DNA of 64,000 nt from the NCBI RefSeq assembly GCF_001613465.1, contig NZ_BDCK01000003.1:98338-162337 (forward strand). Reading direction: 5' to 3'. This DNA is from Nocardia niwae NBRC 108934 = DSM 45340 (GTDB lineage: Bacteria; Actinomycetota; Actinomycetes; Mycobacteriales; Mycobacteriaceae). This document shows, piece after piece, positions 48,123-57,205 of this stretch; the first letter of the stretch is position 1; each line of letters opens with the position of its first letter. Below the pieces are notes generated by a model. That model did not search any database, was not told where the DNA came from, and saw nothing but the letters and a program-made list of their open reading frames with translations. A program made the position numbers and the translations under genes.

Positions 48123-48967
48123 CCGCGACGGCCCCGGTCCTCGCACGGCCCTCACTGGGCGCGCGACTGTCCATAGTGGTCAGCGACAGCGTGACCATCG
48201 CGAAACGCAACGTCATCAAGATCAAGCGCGTGCCCGACGTGCTGATCTTCTCCACGTTGTCGCCGATCATGTTCGTGTTGCTGTTCGCCTACGTCTTCGG
48301 CGCGGCCATCGATGTGCCCGGTCTCTCCGGCGGCTATCGCGAATTCCTCATCGCGGGCATCTTCGCGCAGACCGTGGTGTTCGGCGCGACCTTCACCGGG
48401 GCGGGCCTGGCCGAGGACATGCAGAAGGGCATCATCGACCGATTCCGCTCCCTGCCGATGGCCTCGTCGGCGGTGCTGGTCGGCCGCACGGTCAGCGACG
48501 TGGTGATCAACGTGGTCAGCTTGACGGTCATGTCGCTGACCGGTCTGATCGTCGGCTGGCGGATCCGCGGCTCGTTCCTGGACGCGGTGTTGGGCTACAT
48601 CCTGTTGCTGCTGTTCGCCTACGCGGTGTCCTGGATCATGGCCGTGGTGGGCCTGCTGGTGCGGGCGCCGGAGGTGTTCAACAACGCGAGTTTCATGGTG
48701 ATCTTCCCGCTCACCTTCATCGCCAACACCTTCGTCCCCAGCGACAAGCTGCCCACCGGCCTGCGAGTGATCGCGGAATGGAATCCCGTATCCGCGCTCA
48801 CCCAGGCGACGCGGGATCTGTTCGGCAACACCAGCCCGCTGGCGCCGACGTCCGATGCCTGGTCGCTGCGGCATCCGGTGATCACCTCCCTGGCCTGGGT
48901 GGTGGTGATCCTGGTGGTGTTCGTGCCGCTGGCCCTGCGTCAGTACAAGAAGACCGTCAGTCGCTGA
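48119..48967 (+). CDS. ABC-2 type transporter permease, DrrB-like
   Basis: 282 aa. Six helices; the ABC-2 membrane domain begins near PIMFVLLFAYVFGAAI and has the typical RFRSLPMASSAVLVGRTVSD loop and WNPVSALTQATRDLFGN near the C-terminus. Overlaps the ATPase by 4 nt, so they form one exporter. Confidence 0.93.
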   Translation: MTATAPVLARPSLGARLSIVVSDSVTIAKRNVIKIKRVPDVLIFSTLSPIMFVLLFAYVFGAAIDVPGLSGGYREFLIAGIFAQTVVFGATFTGAGLAEDMQKGIIDRFRSLPMASSAVLVGRTVSDVVINVVSLTVMSLTGLIVGWRIRGSFLDAVLGYILLLLFAYAVSWIMAVVGLLVRAPEVFNNASFMVIFPLTFIANTFVPSDKLPTGLRVIAEWNPVSALTQATRDLFGNTSPLAPTSDAWSLRHPVITSLAWVVVILVVFVPLALRQYKKTVSR

Positions 48968-48983
48968 TCTTGTGACGCCCGTG

Positions 48984-49196
48984 TCAGCGCTCGTGCTCCG
49001 CGCCGGCTCCCGATACCGGGGTCGGCGCGGAGCCGTTGCGGGAGTATCCGATGCGCGGCGGCGCGGGGGCGGGTTCCGGCTGCTGCGGCCGCCGGGTGCG
49101 GACCAAATAGGCCACGCCACCCGCCAGCGCGACGGCGGCCGCGAGGATGAGCCGGTTACGTGAACGCGAAGAGACATGCAGGCGCCCCGAGGTCAT
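48984..49196 (-). CDS. Small membrane protein of unknown function
   Basis: 70 aa from ATG 49196 (MTSGRLHVSSRSRNRLILAA, then VALAGGVAYLVRTRRPQQ and a Pro/Ala/Glu-rich tail). One membrane helix. No Shine-Dalgarno is evident, so it could be leaderless, and it may be a chance frame. Convergent with the ABC permease, divergent from ppiA. Confidence 0.45.
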   Translation of the reverse strand: MTSGRLHVSSRSRNRLILAAAVALAGGVAYLVRTRRPQQPEPAPAPPRIGYSRNGSAPTPVSGAGAEHER

Positions 49197-49294
49197 GGGG
49201 ACCACTGTATGCACAGCCCGGCGATTCGCGCAGGAGGCCCAGCTCACAACCCGGTCCGGCCCAGTTCCGCGGCCTTGTCGCGGACCGTGGCACG

Positions 49295-49831
49295 ATGGGC
49301 GGCGTGACCTCACCGAATCAGACATCCGTGGCAACGCTGCACACGAATCACGGCGATATCAAGCTTTCGCTTTTCGGTAACCACGCGCCCAAGACGGTCC
49401 GCAATTTCCTAGGTCTCGCCGACGGTTCGGCGCCGTACACCACCGCGAACGCCAGTGGCGGTAGCACCGGTCCGTTCTACGACGGCGCCCTGTTCCATCG
49501 CGTGATGGCCGGGTTCATGATCCAGGGCGGCGATCCCACCGGCACCGGTCGTGGCGGCCCTGGCTACGAGTTCGGCGACGAGTTCCACCCCGAGCTGCGG
49601 TTCGACCGGGGTTACCTGCTGGCGATGGCCAACGCGGGGCCCGGCACCAACGGCTCGCAGTTCTTCATCACCGTCGGCCCACAACCGCACCTCAACCGCA
49701 AGCACACCATCTTCGGCGAAGTGGTGGACCCGGATTCCAGGAAGGTCGTCGACACGATCGCGACCACCAGGACCGATCGCAACGACCGGCCGCTGGAGCC
49801 CGTCGTCATCACCAAGATCACGATCGAATGA
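49295..49831 (+). CDS. ppiA: Peptidyl-prolyl cis-trans isomerase, cyclophilin type
   Basis: 178 aa from ATG 49295 (MGGVTSPNQTS); GTG 49304 is an alternative. The cyclophilin core includes FHRVMAGFMIQGGDPTGTG, LLAMANAGPGTNGSQFFIT and HTIFGEVVDP. Cytosolic proline isomerase/foldase. It corresponds to Rv0009, close to gyrA in M. tuberculosis; here the accessory block has been inserted between. Confidence 0.96.
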   Translation: MGGVTSPNQTSVATLHTNHGDIKLSLFGNHAPKTVRNFLGLADGSAPYTTANASGGSTGPFYDGALFHRVMAGFMIQGGDPTGTGRGGPGYEFGDEFHPELRFDRGYLLAMANAGPGTNGSQFFITVGPQPHLNRKHTIFGEVVDPDSRKVVDTIATTRTDRNDRPLEPVVITKITIE

Positions 49832-49835
49832 GGCT

Positions 49836-50708
49836 ATGAATCCCCAGCCGCCCGCACCTACGTGCGTCCGCCATCCGAATCGTCCCACCGGCCTGGCCTG
49901 CACGCGGTGCGGGCGGCCGTCCTGTGCGGAGTGCCTGCGCCCCGCGGCCGTCGGCCAGCACTGCGTCGACTGTCTGCGTGCAGAACATCGCAGCGCCGCG
50001 CCGGTGCGGACGGTCTCGGGCGCAGCGGCGGCTCGAACGTCCGCTCCCTATGTGACCTACGCGCTGATCGCGATCAATGTCGTGATCTACGCGATCACCG
50101 CGGCCCAGGCCAAGAGCCTGATGGACAACCAGCTCGGCTCCGCGCTGTTCATCGACTGGGTGCTGTACGCACCGGCGGTCGCCGACGGCGAATGGTGGCG
50201 GGTGCTCGGTTCCGGTTTCCTGCACTACGGCCCGATCCATCTGCTGCTCAACATGTTCGCCCTGTATGTGGTGGGCCGGGATGCCGAGTTGGTGCTCGGC
50301 CGGTTGCGCTATCTGGCGGTGTACCTGGTCTCGCTGCTCGGCGGGTCCGCCGGGGTCATGCTGTTCGCGCAGAACAGTCTCACGGCGGGTGCGTCCGGCG
50401 CGGTGTACGGCCTGTTCGGTGCGATCACGGTCATCCTGATCCGTCTGCGGCAGAACCCGAATCAGATGCTCATCATCATCGGCATCAACGTCTTCATCAG
50501 TTTGTCGCTGCCCGGCATCTCGCTCTGGGGCCATCTGGGTGGTCTGGCCGCCGGCACGCTCGCGACCCTCGGCATCCTGTTCCTGCCGAGCTGGCTGCGC
50601 GTGCGGACTCCGCAAGCGGCGCGCACCGTCGGCTGGGTGGCGGTGGCGCTGGTCGCGTTCGCGGCGCTGGCAGCGGTGGTTGTGAGCGCGATCACTTCGT
50701 CTGTCTGA
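49836..50708 (+). CDS. Rhomboid-family intramembrane serine protease
   Basis: 290 aa from ATG 49836, 4 bp after ppiA. An N-terminal B-box-like zinc motif (CVRHPNRPTGLACTRCGRPSCAECL, in part) precedes six to seven helices. Rhomboid residues are seen: HLLLNMFALYVVG, the catalytic serine in TAGASGAVYGLFG and His in WGHLGGLAAG. Cleaves membrane proteins within the bilayer; substrates are not known. The zinc-finger front end is common in actinobacterial rhomboids. Confidence 0.93.
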   Translation: MNPQPPAPTCVRHPNRPTGLACTRCGRPSCAECLRPAAVGQHCVDCLRAEHRSAAPVRTVSGAAAARTSAPYVTYALIAINVVIYAITAAQAKSLMDNQLGSALFIDWVLYAPAVADGEWWRVLGSGFLHYGPIHLLLNMFALYVVGRDAELVLGRLRYLAVYLVSLLGGSAGVMLFAQNSLTAGASGAVYGLFGAITVILIRLRQNPNQMLIIIGINVFISLSLPGISLWGHLGGLAAGTLATLGILFLPSWLRVRTPQAARTVGWVAVALVAFAALAAVVVSAITSSV

Positions 50709-50718
50709 CAGCGGGATT

Positions 50719-50734
50719 CGCTTCACGTGAAACA
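50719..50734. promoter_or_regulatory. parS: parS-like site
   Basis: CGCTTCACGTGAAACA, 14 of 16 matches, just after the rhomboid gene and about 32 kb from oriC. Confidence 0.6.
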
Positions 50735-50763
50735 TACGGATCGGCGGCGGCCCGAATGTCTCG

Positions 50764-51249
50764 TCAGCGGGTCTTGTCCTCGGTGAGCCCCATCGCAGCG
50801 ACCAGGTCCTGATAAACGAACTCGGGGTTGGCGCCGAGATCCCAGCGGCCGAAGATAAGCAGCCGTTCCGCCCCATCGTGCAGGACGTCGAGCTCCAGCA
50901 TCGGCATCTTGCGGCCGAGACGCCGGTAGCTCACCACGCGGGCGCGAACGATCTGATCCGGGGGGTACTCGTCCGCGCCCGTCAGTGTGCGGACCACCAT
51001 GCGCGGGCGCTCGCCGGCCGGCACGGACAGCCGGGGACGTTGGCGGAAGCCGAGCCCGGCAAGGGCGAGCAGACCGACGGCCGCGAGTCCCACGAGCAGG
51101 CGGCTCGCGGCCTCGGTGGTGACCGCCGCGGCGACGGCCAAGGCGACACCGCCCACGGCGACCGCGACGAGCGCGGGCGTCGGCGTAGTCCAGGCCAGAC
51201 TCGGCTCGTCACGGTCCGGTGGACCGGGGACGGAGCGCTTCGGACTCAC
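50764..51249 (-). CDS. PH-domain membrane protein (Rv0010c-type)
   Basis: 161 aa from GTG 51249 (GGGGGG upstream). Two helices near the N-terminus (ALVAVAVGGVALAVAAAV, RLLVGLAAVGLLALAG), then a bacterial PH-like beta domain (LSVPAGERPRMVVRTLTG, then ERLLIFGRWDLG). Equals Rv0010c by position beside crgA. Function is unknown. Confidence 0.82.
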   Translation of the reverse strand: MSPKRSVPGPPDRDEPSLAWTTPTPALVAVAVGGVALAVAAAVTTEAASRLLVGLAAVGLLALAGLGFRQRPRLSVPAGERPRMVVRTLTGADEYPPDQIVRARVVSYRRLGRKMPMLELDVLHDGAERLLIFGRWDLGANPEFVYQDLVAAMGLTEDKTR

Positions 51250-51268
51250 GGCACCCCCCAATCGCTCC

Positions 51269-51295
51269 TCGAGTTGTCCACAGGCTCATCCACAG
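51269..51295. promoter_or_regulatory. DnaA-box pair with an oriC-like 11-mer
   Basis: TCGAGTTGTCC (51269-51279) is one base from TCGAGCTGTCC, the last unit of oriC array 2. It contains the perfect box TTGTCCACA (51274-51282), followed by TCATCCACA (51287-51295). It sits in the 91-bp gap before the PH-domain gene. Confidence 0.65.
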
Positions 51296-51340
51296 GTGTG
51301 CATGAATGACACGTCTGTAATCCGGGCCGATGCCGCCTGG

Positions 51341-51604
51341 TCAGCGCCAGCGCATCGTCATGATCAAGCCCACCACCATCAGGCCGAAGCCGATCAGGAA
51401 GTTCCAGGCGTTGAGGTCGTTCATCCAGCTGATCTGCTCGGCCGCCAGGTAATAGACGAGCAGCCACGCCAGCCCGGCGAGCATGAACCCGAGCATGATG
51501 GCGACGTACCAGACCGGCGAGGGCCCAGCCTTCACCTTCACCGGGGTCCGGCTGGCGGGGTTGATCGTGTAGTCGGTCTTCTTACGGACCTTCGACTTGG
51601 GCAT
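51341..51604 (-). CDS. crgA: Cell division protein CrgA
   Basis: 87 aa. [14 protein letters not shown] is the family's N-terminal motif; two helices follow ([22 protein letters not shown] and [17 protein letters not shown]), with a short exterior loop. CrgA binds FtsZ, FtsQ, FtsI and the RodA/PBP machinery and restrains or places septation. The pknB operon is encoded 2 kb away, as in M. tuberculosis. Confidence 0.96.
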   Translation of the reverse strand: MPKSKVRKKTDYTINPASRTPVKVKAGPSPVWYVAIMLGFMLAGLAWLLVYYLAAEQISWMNDLNAWNFLIGFGLMVVGLIMTMRWR

Positions 51605-51701
51605 GACGTCCTCGTATTCGGCGTGCAGGTCGTGGTGTCTAGGCTATCCCAACAGGTAATGGATGCGACGCGGTGCCGTGCGGGGACGTAATCTCGATGC
51701 C

Positions 51702-52346
51702 ATGCGTGTTCTGGTCGTCGACAATTACGACAGCTTCGTCTTCAACCTGGTGCAATACCTGGGCCAGCTCGGTGTCGACGCTGTCGTGTGGCGCAACGAC
51801 GATCCGAATCTGGCCGACGTCGGCGCGGTTGTCCGCGATTTCGACGGCATTTTGATCAGCCCGGGTCCCGGTACCCCCGACCGCGCGGGCGCGAGTATCC
51901 CGCTCGTGCGCGCCTGCGCGGAGCAGAGTGTTCCGCTGCTCGGCGTGTGCCTCGGCCACCAGGCGATCGGCGAGGCATTCGGCGCCACCGTCACCCGGGC
52001 TCCGGAATTGCTGCACGGGAAGACGAGCGAGGTATTTCACATCGGCGCGGGCGTGCTGGCCGGGCTGCCGGACCCGTTCACCGCCACCCGGTATCACTCG
52101 CTCACGGTGCTGGAGGAGACCCTGCCGAACGAGGTCGAGGTGCTCGGACGCACGGAGAGCGGGATCGTGATGGCCATGCGTCATCGGAGCCTGCCCATCC
52201 ACGGTGTGCAGTTCCACCCGGAATCGGTGCTGACCCAGGGTGGGCACCGGATGCTGGCGAACTGGCTCGGCGTGTGCGGGGAGCGTCCGGCGGAGGGTTT
52301 GGTGCGGGCGCTGGAGGCGGAGGTCGCCGCGCTGGTGCTGCAGTGA
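51702..52346 (+). CDS. pabA: Aminodeoxychorismate/anthranilate synthase component II (glutamine amidotransferase)
   Basis: 214 aa from ATG 51702. Class I glutamine amidotransferase triad: Cys in GVCLGHQAIG, His in GVQFHPESVL and Glu two residues after. LISPGPGTPDRAG forms the oxyanion loop. It supplies ammonia for p-aminobenzoate (folate) or anthranilate (tryptophan) synthesis. In M. tuberculosis the same locus is named trpG (Rv0013), although its partner may be PabB. The GTG of the next gene overlaps the stop. Confidence 0.93.
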   Translation: MRVLVVDNYDSFVFNLVQYLGQLGVDAVVWRNDDPNLADVGAVVRDFDGILISPGPGTPDRAGASIPLVRACAEQSVPLLGVCLGHQAIGEAFGATVTRAPELLHGKTSEVFHIGAGVLAGLPDPFTATRYHSLTVLEETLPNEVEVLGRTESGIVMAMRHRSLPIHGVQFHPESVLTQGGHRMLANWLGVCGERPAEGLVRALEAEVAALVLQ

Positions 52347-53023
52347 CCCGTCCGCATGTGCTGCTGTCGGTCGCGGTGAGCGTCGACGGGTACATCGACG
52401 ACGCGGGTCCCGAGCGGCTGCGCTTGTCCGGCGCCGCGGACTTCGACCGGGTCGACCAGGTCCGGGCCGACTCCGATGCGATCCTGGTCGGCGCGCAGAC
52501 CTTGCGCAGTGACAATCCGCGTTTGCTCGTCGACAGTGCCGATCGCAGGGCGGCACGCGTCGCTGCGGGCAAGCCTGAGTATCCGTTGAAGGTCACCCTC
52601 TCCGCGAGCGGTGAACTCGATCCCGCGCTGCGGTTCTGGCACCACGGCGGCGACAAGCTCGTCTACACCACCGCGGCGGGCGCGGCGAACCTCACCGCCC
52701 GGCTGGCGGGACTGGCCGAGGTCGTGGATCTGGGTGCCGATCTCGACTTCGGTACGCTGCTGGACGATCTGGGCCGACGGGGCGTCCGCCGTCTCATGGT
52801 GGAGGGCGGCACCCGCATCCATACCGCGTTCCTCGCTGCCGATCTGGCCGACGAACTGCACTTCGCCGTGGCCCCGATCCTGGTGGGCGACGTCGCGGCT
52901 CCACGCTTCCTCGACCCGGCCGATTTCCCGGGCGCGCCCCACCGCAGGATGCGGCTGGCGGGAGTGATGCAAGTCGGCGACGTCGCCGTGCTGCGATATC
53001 TGCCGAAGGCCGACCGGACCTGA
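52343..53023 (+). CDS. RibD C-terminal/dihydrofolate reductase-like protein
   Basis: 226 aa from GTG 52343, overlapping pabA by 4 nt. It is a pyrimidine-reductase fold: VSVDGYIDDAGPERLRLSG, ILVGAQTLRSDNPRLLV, then RRLMVEGGTRIHTAFL and ADELHFAVAPILVG. No deaminase domain is present. Homologues reduce 5-amino-6-ribosylamino uracil phosphate (riboflavin) or dihydrofolate-like substrates. Coupling to pabA fits a folate-related role, but this is inference. Confidence 0.85.
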   Translation: MTRPHVLLSVAVSVDGYIDDAGPERLRLSGAADFDRVDQVRADSDAILVGAQTLRSDNPRLLVDSADRRAARVAAGKPEYPLKVTLSASGELDPALRFWHHGGDKLVYTTAAGAANLTARLAGLAEVVDLGADLDFGTLLDDLGRRGVRRLMVEGGTRIHTAFLAADLADELHFAVAPILVGDVAAPRFLDPADFPGAPHRRMRLAGVMQVGDVAVLRYLPKADRT

Positions 53024-53057
53024 CGCCGGAGTCGGCCCGCGCCGAGGGCGCGACGCA

Positions 53058-53084
53058 CCGCGGACGGCGATCCACCGTCCGCGG
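53058..53084. terminator. Hairpin between the convergent RibD-like and CBS genes
   Basis: Perfect 10-bp stem CCGCGGACGG/CCGTCCGCGG with a 7-nt loop. No T-run; probably a bidirectional terminator. Confidence 0.45.
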
Positions 53085-53223
53085 CCGAGCGTCGGCTCAC
53101 ACGGCGCCTCGAGCGCACTGTGCGATTCCCGCGCGCTCGTAGGAACCCACAGCGATGGCTTCGTCGAAGCGCAGCTCGTCCGCGAGGGCGGCGTGGGTAC
53201 CGCCCTGCGCGCCGCTTCGAAAT

Positions 53224-53643
53224 CTAAGGACGCCCGTAAACGGCGGTCACGAACTCGCCGAGCTGGTTATCGTCCAGATGCCGGGCCAGGTCCGCTTCGC
53301 TGATCATGCCGACCAGCCGCTTGTCTTCGATGACCGGCATGCGTTTGACCCTGTTGCTTTCCATTTCATCGAGGACTTCCTCGATATCGGCGTTGGCATC
53401 GACCCACCGTGGCGTCGCTTCGCACAGTTCCTCGACACGGCACTCGGCGGGGGTCTTGCCTCGGGCGATGCACTTCACCACGATGTCGCGATCGGTGATG
53501 ATGCCGCACATCCGCTCGTTCTCATCCGAGACGATCAAGGACCCGACGTCGAGTTCGGCCATGGTGCGCGCGGCCTGATCAATGGTCGTGTCCTTCGGAA
53601 TCCACTGAACGCCCGGTTTCATGATGTCCCTGGCAGTGGTCAT
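53224..53643 (-). CDS. CBS-domain protein (Hrp1-like)
   Basis: 139 aa. Two CBS motifs: ARDIMKPGVQWIPKDTTIDQAARTM and VDANADIEEVLDEMESNRVKRMPVIED (in parts). Closest in memory to M. tuberculosis hypoxic response protein 1 (Rv2626c): MTTARDIM start, GIITDRDIVVKCIA, LVGMISEADLARHL. Hrp1 is induced by hypoxia through DosR. No DosR box was recognised here, and the place beside pknB differs from that species. Confidence 0.88.
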   Translation of the reverse strand: MTTARDIMKPGVQWIPKDTTIDQAARTMAELDVGSLIVSDENERMCGIITDRDIVVKCIARGKTPAECRVEELCEATPRWVDANADIEEVLDEMESNRVKRMPVIEDKRLVGMISEADLARHLDDNQLGEFVTAVYGRP

Positions 53644-53749
53644 GAGCTACCTCCTCGTGCTCAGCTGCGCTGATTGGGATGGAGCAGCATCATTCTCCCG
53701 CAATTCACACCGGATGGTCTCGTTTTCCGGATACCGGCGGCGACGCCGG

Positions 53750-55651
53750 TCACGGCGGGCCGAGCACCCCCACGCCGACCAGGATGGCGCTGTTCTTCTG
53801 GATCGAACTGCCCGCGGACGGTTGCTGGCTGAGGATGCGTCCGACATTGCCCGCGTCGAAGGTGCCCTGCGGAGATTGACTGATCTGGCTGGTGCTCCCG
53901 GACCAGCCTTCCGCGCGCAGCTTCTCCACCGCCTGCGAGACGGTGAGGCCGATCAGCGACGGCATCTTCAGATCACCGGCGGACACCTGGACGGTGACCG
54001 TGGAACCCTTCTCCGCGTTGCTGCCGCCGGCCGGACTGGAGGCGACCACCTCACCCTTGGGCTTGGAGGACTGCACCTCTTGGACGACGACCTTGAAGCC
54101 GTTGCCCTCGATGTTCGGCTGCGCCACATCGATCGACTGGCCGACGACGTAGGGCACCCGCACCGACTCCGGCCCGGTGCCGACCGTGACGATGACTTCC
54201 CAGTCGATGTCCACCTTCGAACCCGGAGACGGGTTCTGCTCGATCACCTGGTCCTTCTCGGCGGTGCTCGACGGTTTGCGCTCGATGTTCGGATTGATCC
54301 GCAGGCCCTTGGAGTTCAGCACCTGCTCGGCCTGCTCCTGGGTCAGCCCGGTCAGCTTCGGCACCTGGACCTGCGCGGGCCCGGAGGACACCTGGACAGT
54401 GACGGTGCTGCCCTCATCGATCCGGGAGCCGCCGAGGGGCTGGGTCGCGATCACGTTGCCGGTCGCGACCTTGCCGTCGGGCTTCTGCTGGATCGCCACC
54501 GTGAAGCCGAGCTTCTGCAACGCGTCCTGCGCCTGCTGCGAGGACTTGTTCGACAGGTCGGGAACGGCCACTTGGTCCGGTCGGCTACCCGGGCCCAGCA
54601 GCACCCAGAACAGAGCGAACGCCGCGGCGACGGCCGCGGCGACGCCGATCGCGATATAGGCGGTCCTGCGCCCGCCGTTCGGCTCGGCCGGATCCTGCTC
54701 GGCGGTGTCGTCGTGCCGCTCGACCGTGCGGTAGGTGCGCGGCTGGGGTTCGTCCGCGCCCATGATGGTGGTGCGGTCCTCGTCGGTCATCACCATGGGC
54801 GCGCTGGGCTTCTGACCGCCGAGCACCCGGATCAGATCGGCGCGCATCTCGGCGGCGGTCTGGTACCGGTTGGCCGGGTTCTTGCTCATCGCCTTGAGCA
54901 CGACCGAGTCCAGCTCGCGCGGGACGCCGGAGTACACATGCGAGGGCAGTCGCGGATCCTCCCGGACGTGCTGGTAGGCAACCGCGACCGGTGAGTCGCC
55001 CGTGAAAGGCGGCTCGCCGGTGAGGATTTCGAACAGCACACAGCCGACGGAGTAGACATCCGAGCGCGCGTCCACCGTTTCGCCGCGGGCCTGTTCCGGC
55101 GAGAGGTACTGCGCGGTGCCGATCACCGCCGCGGTCTGGGTCATCGGATTGGAGCTGTCGGCGATCGCGCGCGCGATGCCGAAGTCCATCACCTTCACCG
55201 CGCCCGACCGGTTGATCATGATGTTGGCGGGCTTCATGTCGCGGTGCACGATCCCGGCTTTGTGGCTGAAATCCAGGGCGGCGCAGACGTCCGCGATGAT
55301 CTCCATCGCGCGGCGCGGCGGCAGCGGTCCCTTGCCGCGCACGATGTCACGCAGCGTGTCACCGTCGACGTACTCCATGACGATGTAGGGCAGCGGGCCG
55401 CCGTCCACCTCGGCCTCGCCGGTGTCGTAGACCGCGACGATGGCCGGATGGTTGAGCGCGGCGGCGTTCTGCGCTTCGCGCTTGAACCGCAGGTAGAACG
55501 TGGGGTCGCGGGCCAGGTCCGCCCGCAGCACCTTGATCGCCACGTCCCGGCTCAGCCGGATGTCGCGCGCCTTGTGCACCTCGGACATACCGCCGAACCC
55601 GATGATCTCGCCAAGCTCGTAGCGAGACGAGAGATTCTTCGGGGTCGTCAT
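53750..55651 (-). CDS. pknB: Serine/threonine protein kinase PknB with PASTA repeats
   Basis: 633 aa from ATG 55651. The kinase domain has catalytic lysine K40, HRDMKPAN with D138, DFG at 156-158 and activation-loop T171 and T173 ([18 protein letters not shown]). A linker with acidic and TM segments follows (helix near [20 protein letters not shown]). Four extracellular PASTA units begin at [30 protein letters not shown] and [10 protein letters not shown]. It senses lipid II or muropeptides and controls wall synthesis through CwlM, MurJ, FhaA and others. Overlaps pknA by 4 nt. Confidence 0.97.
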   Translation of the reverse strand: MTTPKNLSSRYELGEIIGFGGMSEVHKARDIRLSRDVAIKVLRADLARDPTFYLRFKREAQNAAALNHPAIVAVYDTGEAEVDGGPLPYIVMEYVDGDTLRDIVRGKGPLPPRRAMEIIADVCAALDFSHKAGIVHRDMKPANIMINRSGAVKVMDFGIARAIADSSNPMTQTAAVIGTAQYLSPEQARGETVDARSDVYSVGCVLFEILTGEPPFTGDSPVAVAYQHVREDPRLPSHVYSGVPRELDSVVLKAMSKNPANRYQTAAEMRADLIRVLGGQKPSAPMVMTDEDRTTIMGADEPQPRTYRTVERHDDTAEQDPAEPNGGRRTAYIAIGVAAAVAAAFALFWVLLGPGSRPDQVAVPDLSNKSSQQAQDALQKLGFTVAIQQKPDGKVATGNVIATQPLGGSRIDEGSTVTVQVSSGPAQVQVPKLTGLTQEQAEQVLNSKGLRINPNIERKPSSTAEKDQVIEQNPSPGSKVDIDWEVIVTVGTGPESVRVPYVVGQSIDVAQPNIEGNGFKVVVQEVQSSKPKGEVVASSPAGGSNAEKGSTVTVQVSAGDLKMPSLIGLTVSQAVEKLRAEGWSGSTSQISQSPQGTFDAGNVGRILSQQPSAGSSIQKNSAILVGVGVLGPP

Positions 55652-57168
55652 GGCAGTCCTTGCGAAGGAGTAGCGGACCCGTTGCGGGTGGCCGAAGGCC
55701 CCCGGGCGCCGGGAATCTCGGGGAAGGGGAGATCGAGGGTGGGGACGCGCGGCCGGGTGGACGTGGCGGTGGGCGCGGTGGTGGTCGGCTTGGTGGTGCT
55801 CGGTGCCGTGGTGGTGGTCGGCGGGGTGGTCGTCGTCGGCTCCGGTGTCGTGGTCTTCGGCTCGGTGGTGGTCGGCTCGTAGGTCTCGGTCTCCACCGGC
55901 GCGGGCGCGGGCTTGGGGGTGGTCGTGGTGGCCACCGGCGGCGCGGGCTTGGGATTCGGCGCGAACGTCGTGGTGGGCGACGGTGTCGAATCCGGGTTGG
56001 TGTCGCCGCCGAACAGCAAGAAGATCGTGAGCGCGCCGAGCAGCACGGCGCCGATGCCCAGACCGGCCAACCACTTCTGGGTCGAGGTGAACCGATTGCC
56101 GTCGCCGGGCGGTGGACCGCCCGCCGCGCCACGGCTGAGCACGGTGGCCGGAGCCGCGATGGTGCCCGCGCGATTCGCCGCGTTCACCGCGCCCGCCGCG
56201 GGCGTCGAGTAACGGACCGTCGCACCGTCGAAATCGGATGGCGTGGAAGGGATCACGGCGGTCGGGCCGGGCGGGAGGACCCGCGTGGCGCCGGTCAAGG
56301 GGGCGGCGGGGTGGGCGCCGCTCGGCGGCGGCGGACGCCGGCCCGCGCGCACCGCGGCGACCGCGTCGGCGAACTCACCGCCACTGGCGTACCGGCGCGC
56401 CGGATCCTTCTCCATCGTGATCTCGACCAGTTCGCGCACGTTGCCGGGCAGATCGGCCGGCATCGGGGGCGGTGTCTCGCGCACGTGCTTCATCGCGACG
56501 GTGATCGCGCCGTCGCCGGTGAACGGCCGCTGTCCGGCCAGCACTTCGTAACCGACCACGGCGAGCGAGTAGACGTCGCTGGCCGCGGTGGCGTCCTCAC
56601 CGACCGCCTGCTCCGGCGCGATGTACTGGGCAGTGCCCATCACCATGCCGGTTTTGGTCACCGGGGAGGCGTCCACCGCCTTGGCGATGCCGAAGTCGGT
56701 GATCTTCACCTGGCCGGTGGGGGTGACCAGAATGTTGCCCGGCTTCACGTCGCGGTGCACCACGCCCGCGCGATGGGCCACCTCCAGCGCACGGCCGGTC
56801 TGCTCGAGCAGGTCGAGGCCCTGGGCCACCGACAACCTGCCGAGCCGGTTGAGCACGGTGTTCAGTGGCTCGCCCTGGACGAATTCCATGACCAGGTAGG
56901 CGATCTCGCTGCCCTGCGGGTCGATGGTCTCGCCGTAGTCGTAGATCCCGGCGATACCGGGATGATTCAGCTGGGCGGTGGTCTTCGCCTCGGTGCGGAA
57001 TCGATGCCGGAAAGTCGGGTCGGCCGAGAACTCCGATTTCAGCACCTTGACCGCGACCCTGCGGTCCAGCCTGGTGTCCAGCGCTTCCCAGACCTGGCCC
57101 ATGCCGCCGGTCGCGATCAGTCGCTGCAGCCGGTACCGGTCGGCGATCATCGCACCGTTGTTCAGCAT
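55648..57168 (-). CDS. pknA: Serine/threonine protein kinase PknA
   Basis: 506 aa from ATG 57168 ([17 protein letters not shown]); the frame continues upstream into pbpA-overlapping sequence. K41 is the ATP lysine, HRDVKPGN the catalytic loop, and [18 protein letters not shown] holds activation threonines. Then a Pro/Thr-rich juxtamembrane part, a helix ([21 protein letters not shown]) and a short extracellular tail of about 90 Thr/Pro residues without PASTA units. Regulates division and shape with PknB. Confidence 0.96.
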   Translation of the reverse strand: MLNNGAMIADRYRLQRLIATGGMGQVWEALDTRLDRRVAVKVLKSEFSADPTFRHRFRTEAKTTAQLNHPGIAGIYDYGETIDPQGSEIAYLVMEFVQGEPLNTVLNRLGRLSVAQGLDLLEQTGRALEVAHRAGVVHRDVKPGNILVTPTGQVKITDFGIAKAVDASPVTKTGMVMGTAQYIAPEQAVGEDATAASDVYSLAVVGYEVLAGQRPFTGDGAITVAMKHVRETPPPMPADLPGNVRELVEITMEKDPARRYASGGEFADAVAAVRAGRRPPPPSGAHPAAPLTGATRVLPPGPTAVIPSTPSDFDGATVRYSTPAAGAVNAANRAGTIAAPATVLSRGAAGGPPPGDGNRFTSTQKWLAGLGIGAVLLGALTIFLLFGGDTNPDSTPSPTTTFAPNPKPAPPVATTTTPKPAPAPVETETYEPTTTEPKTTTPEPTTTTPPTTTTAPSTTKPTTTAPTATSTRPRVPTLDLPFPEIPGARGPSATRNGSATPSQGLP

Positions 57169-57205
57169 CGAGGTCCCCGTACCTTCACTCGCACATCCAT
57201 ATCGT

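Noticed and set aside
49147..49165. GGTTACGTGAACGCG as another parS site
   Set aside because: It shares only the ACGTGAA core and departs from the consensus at several arm positions.
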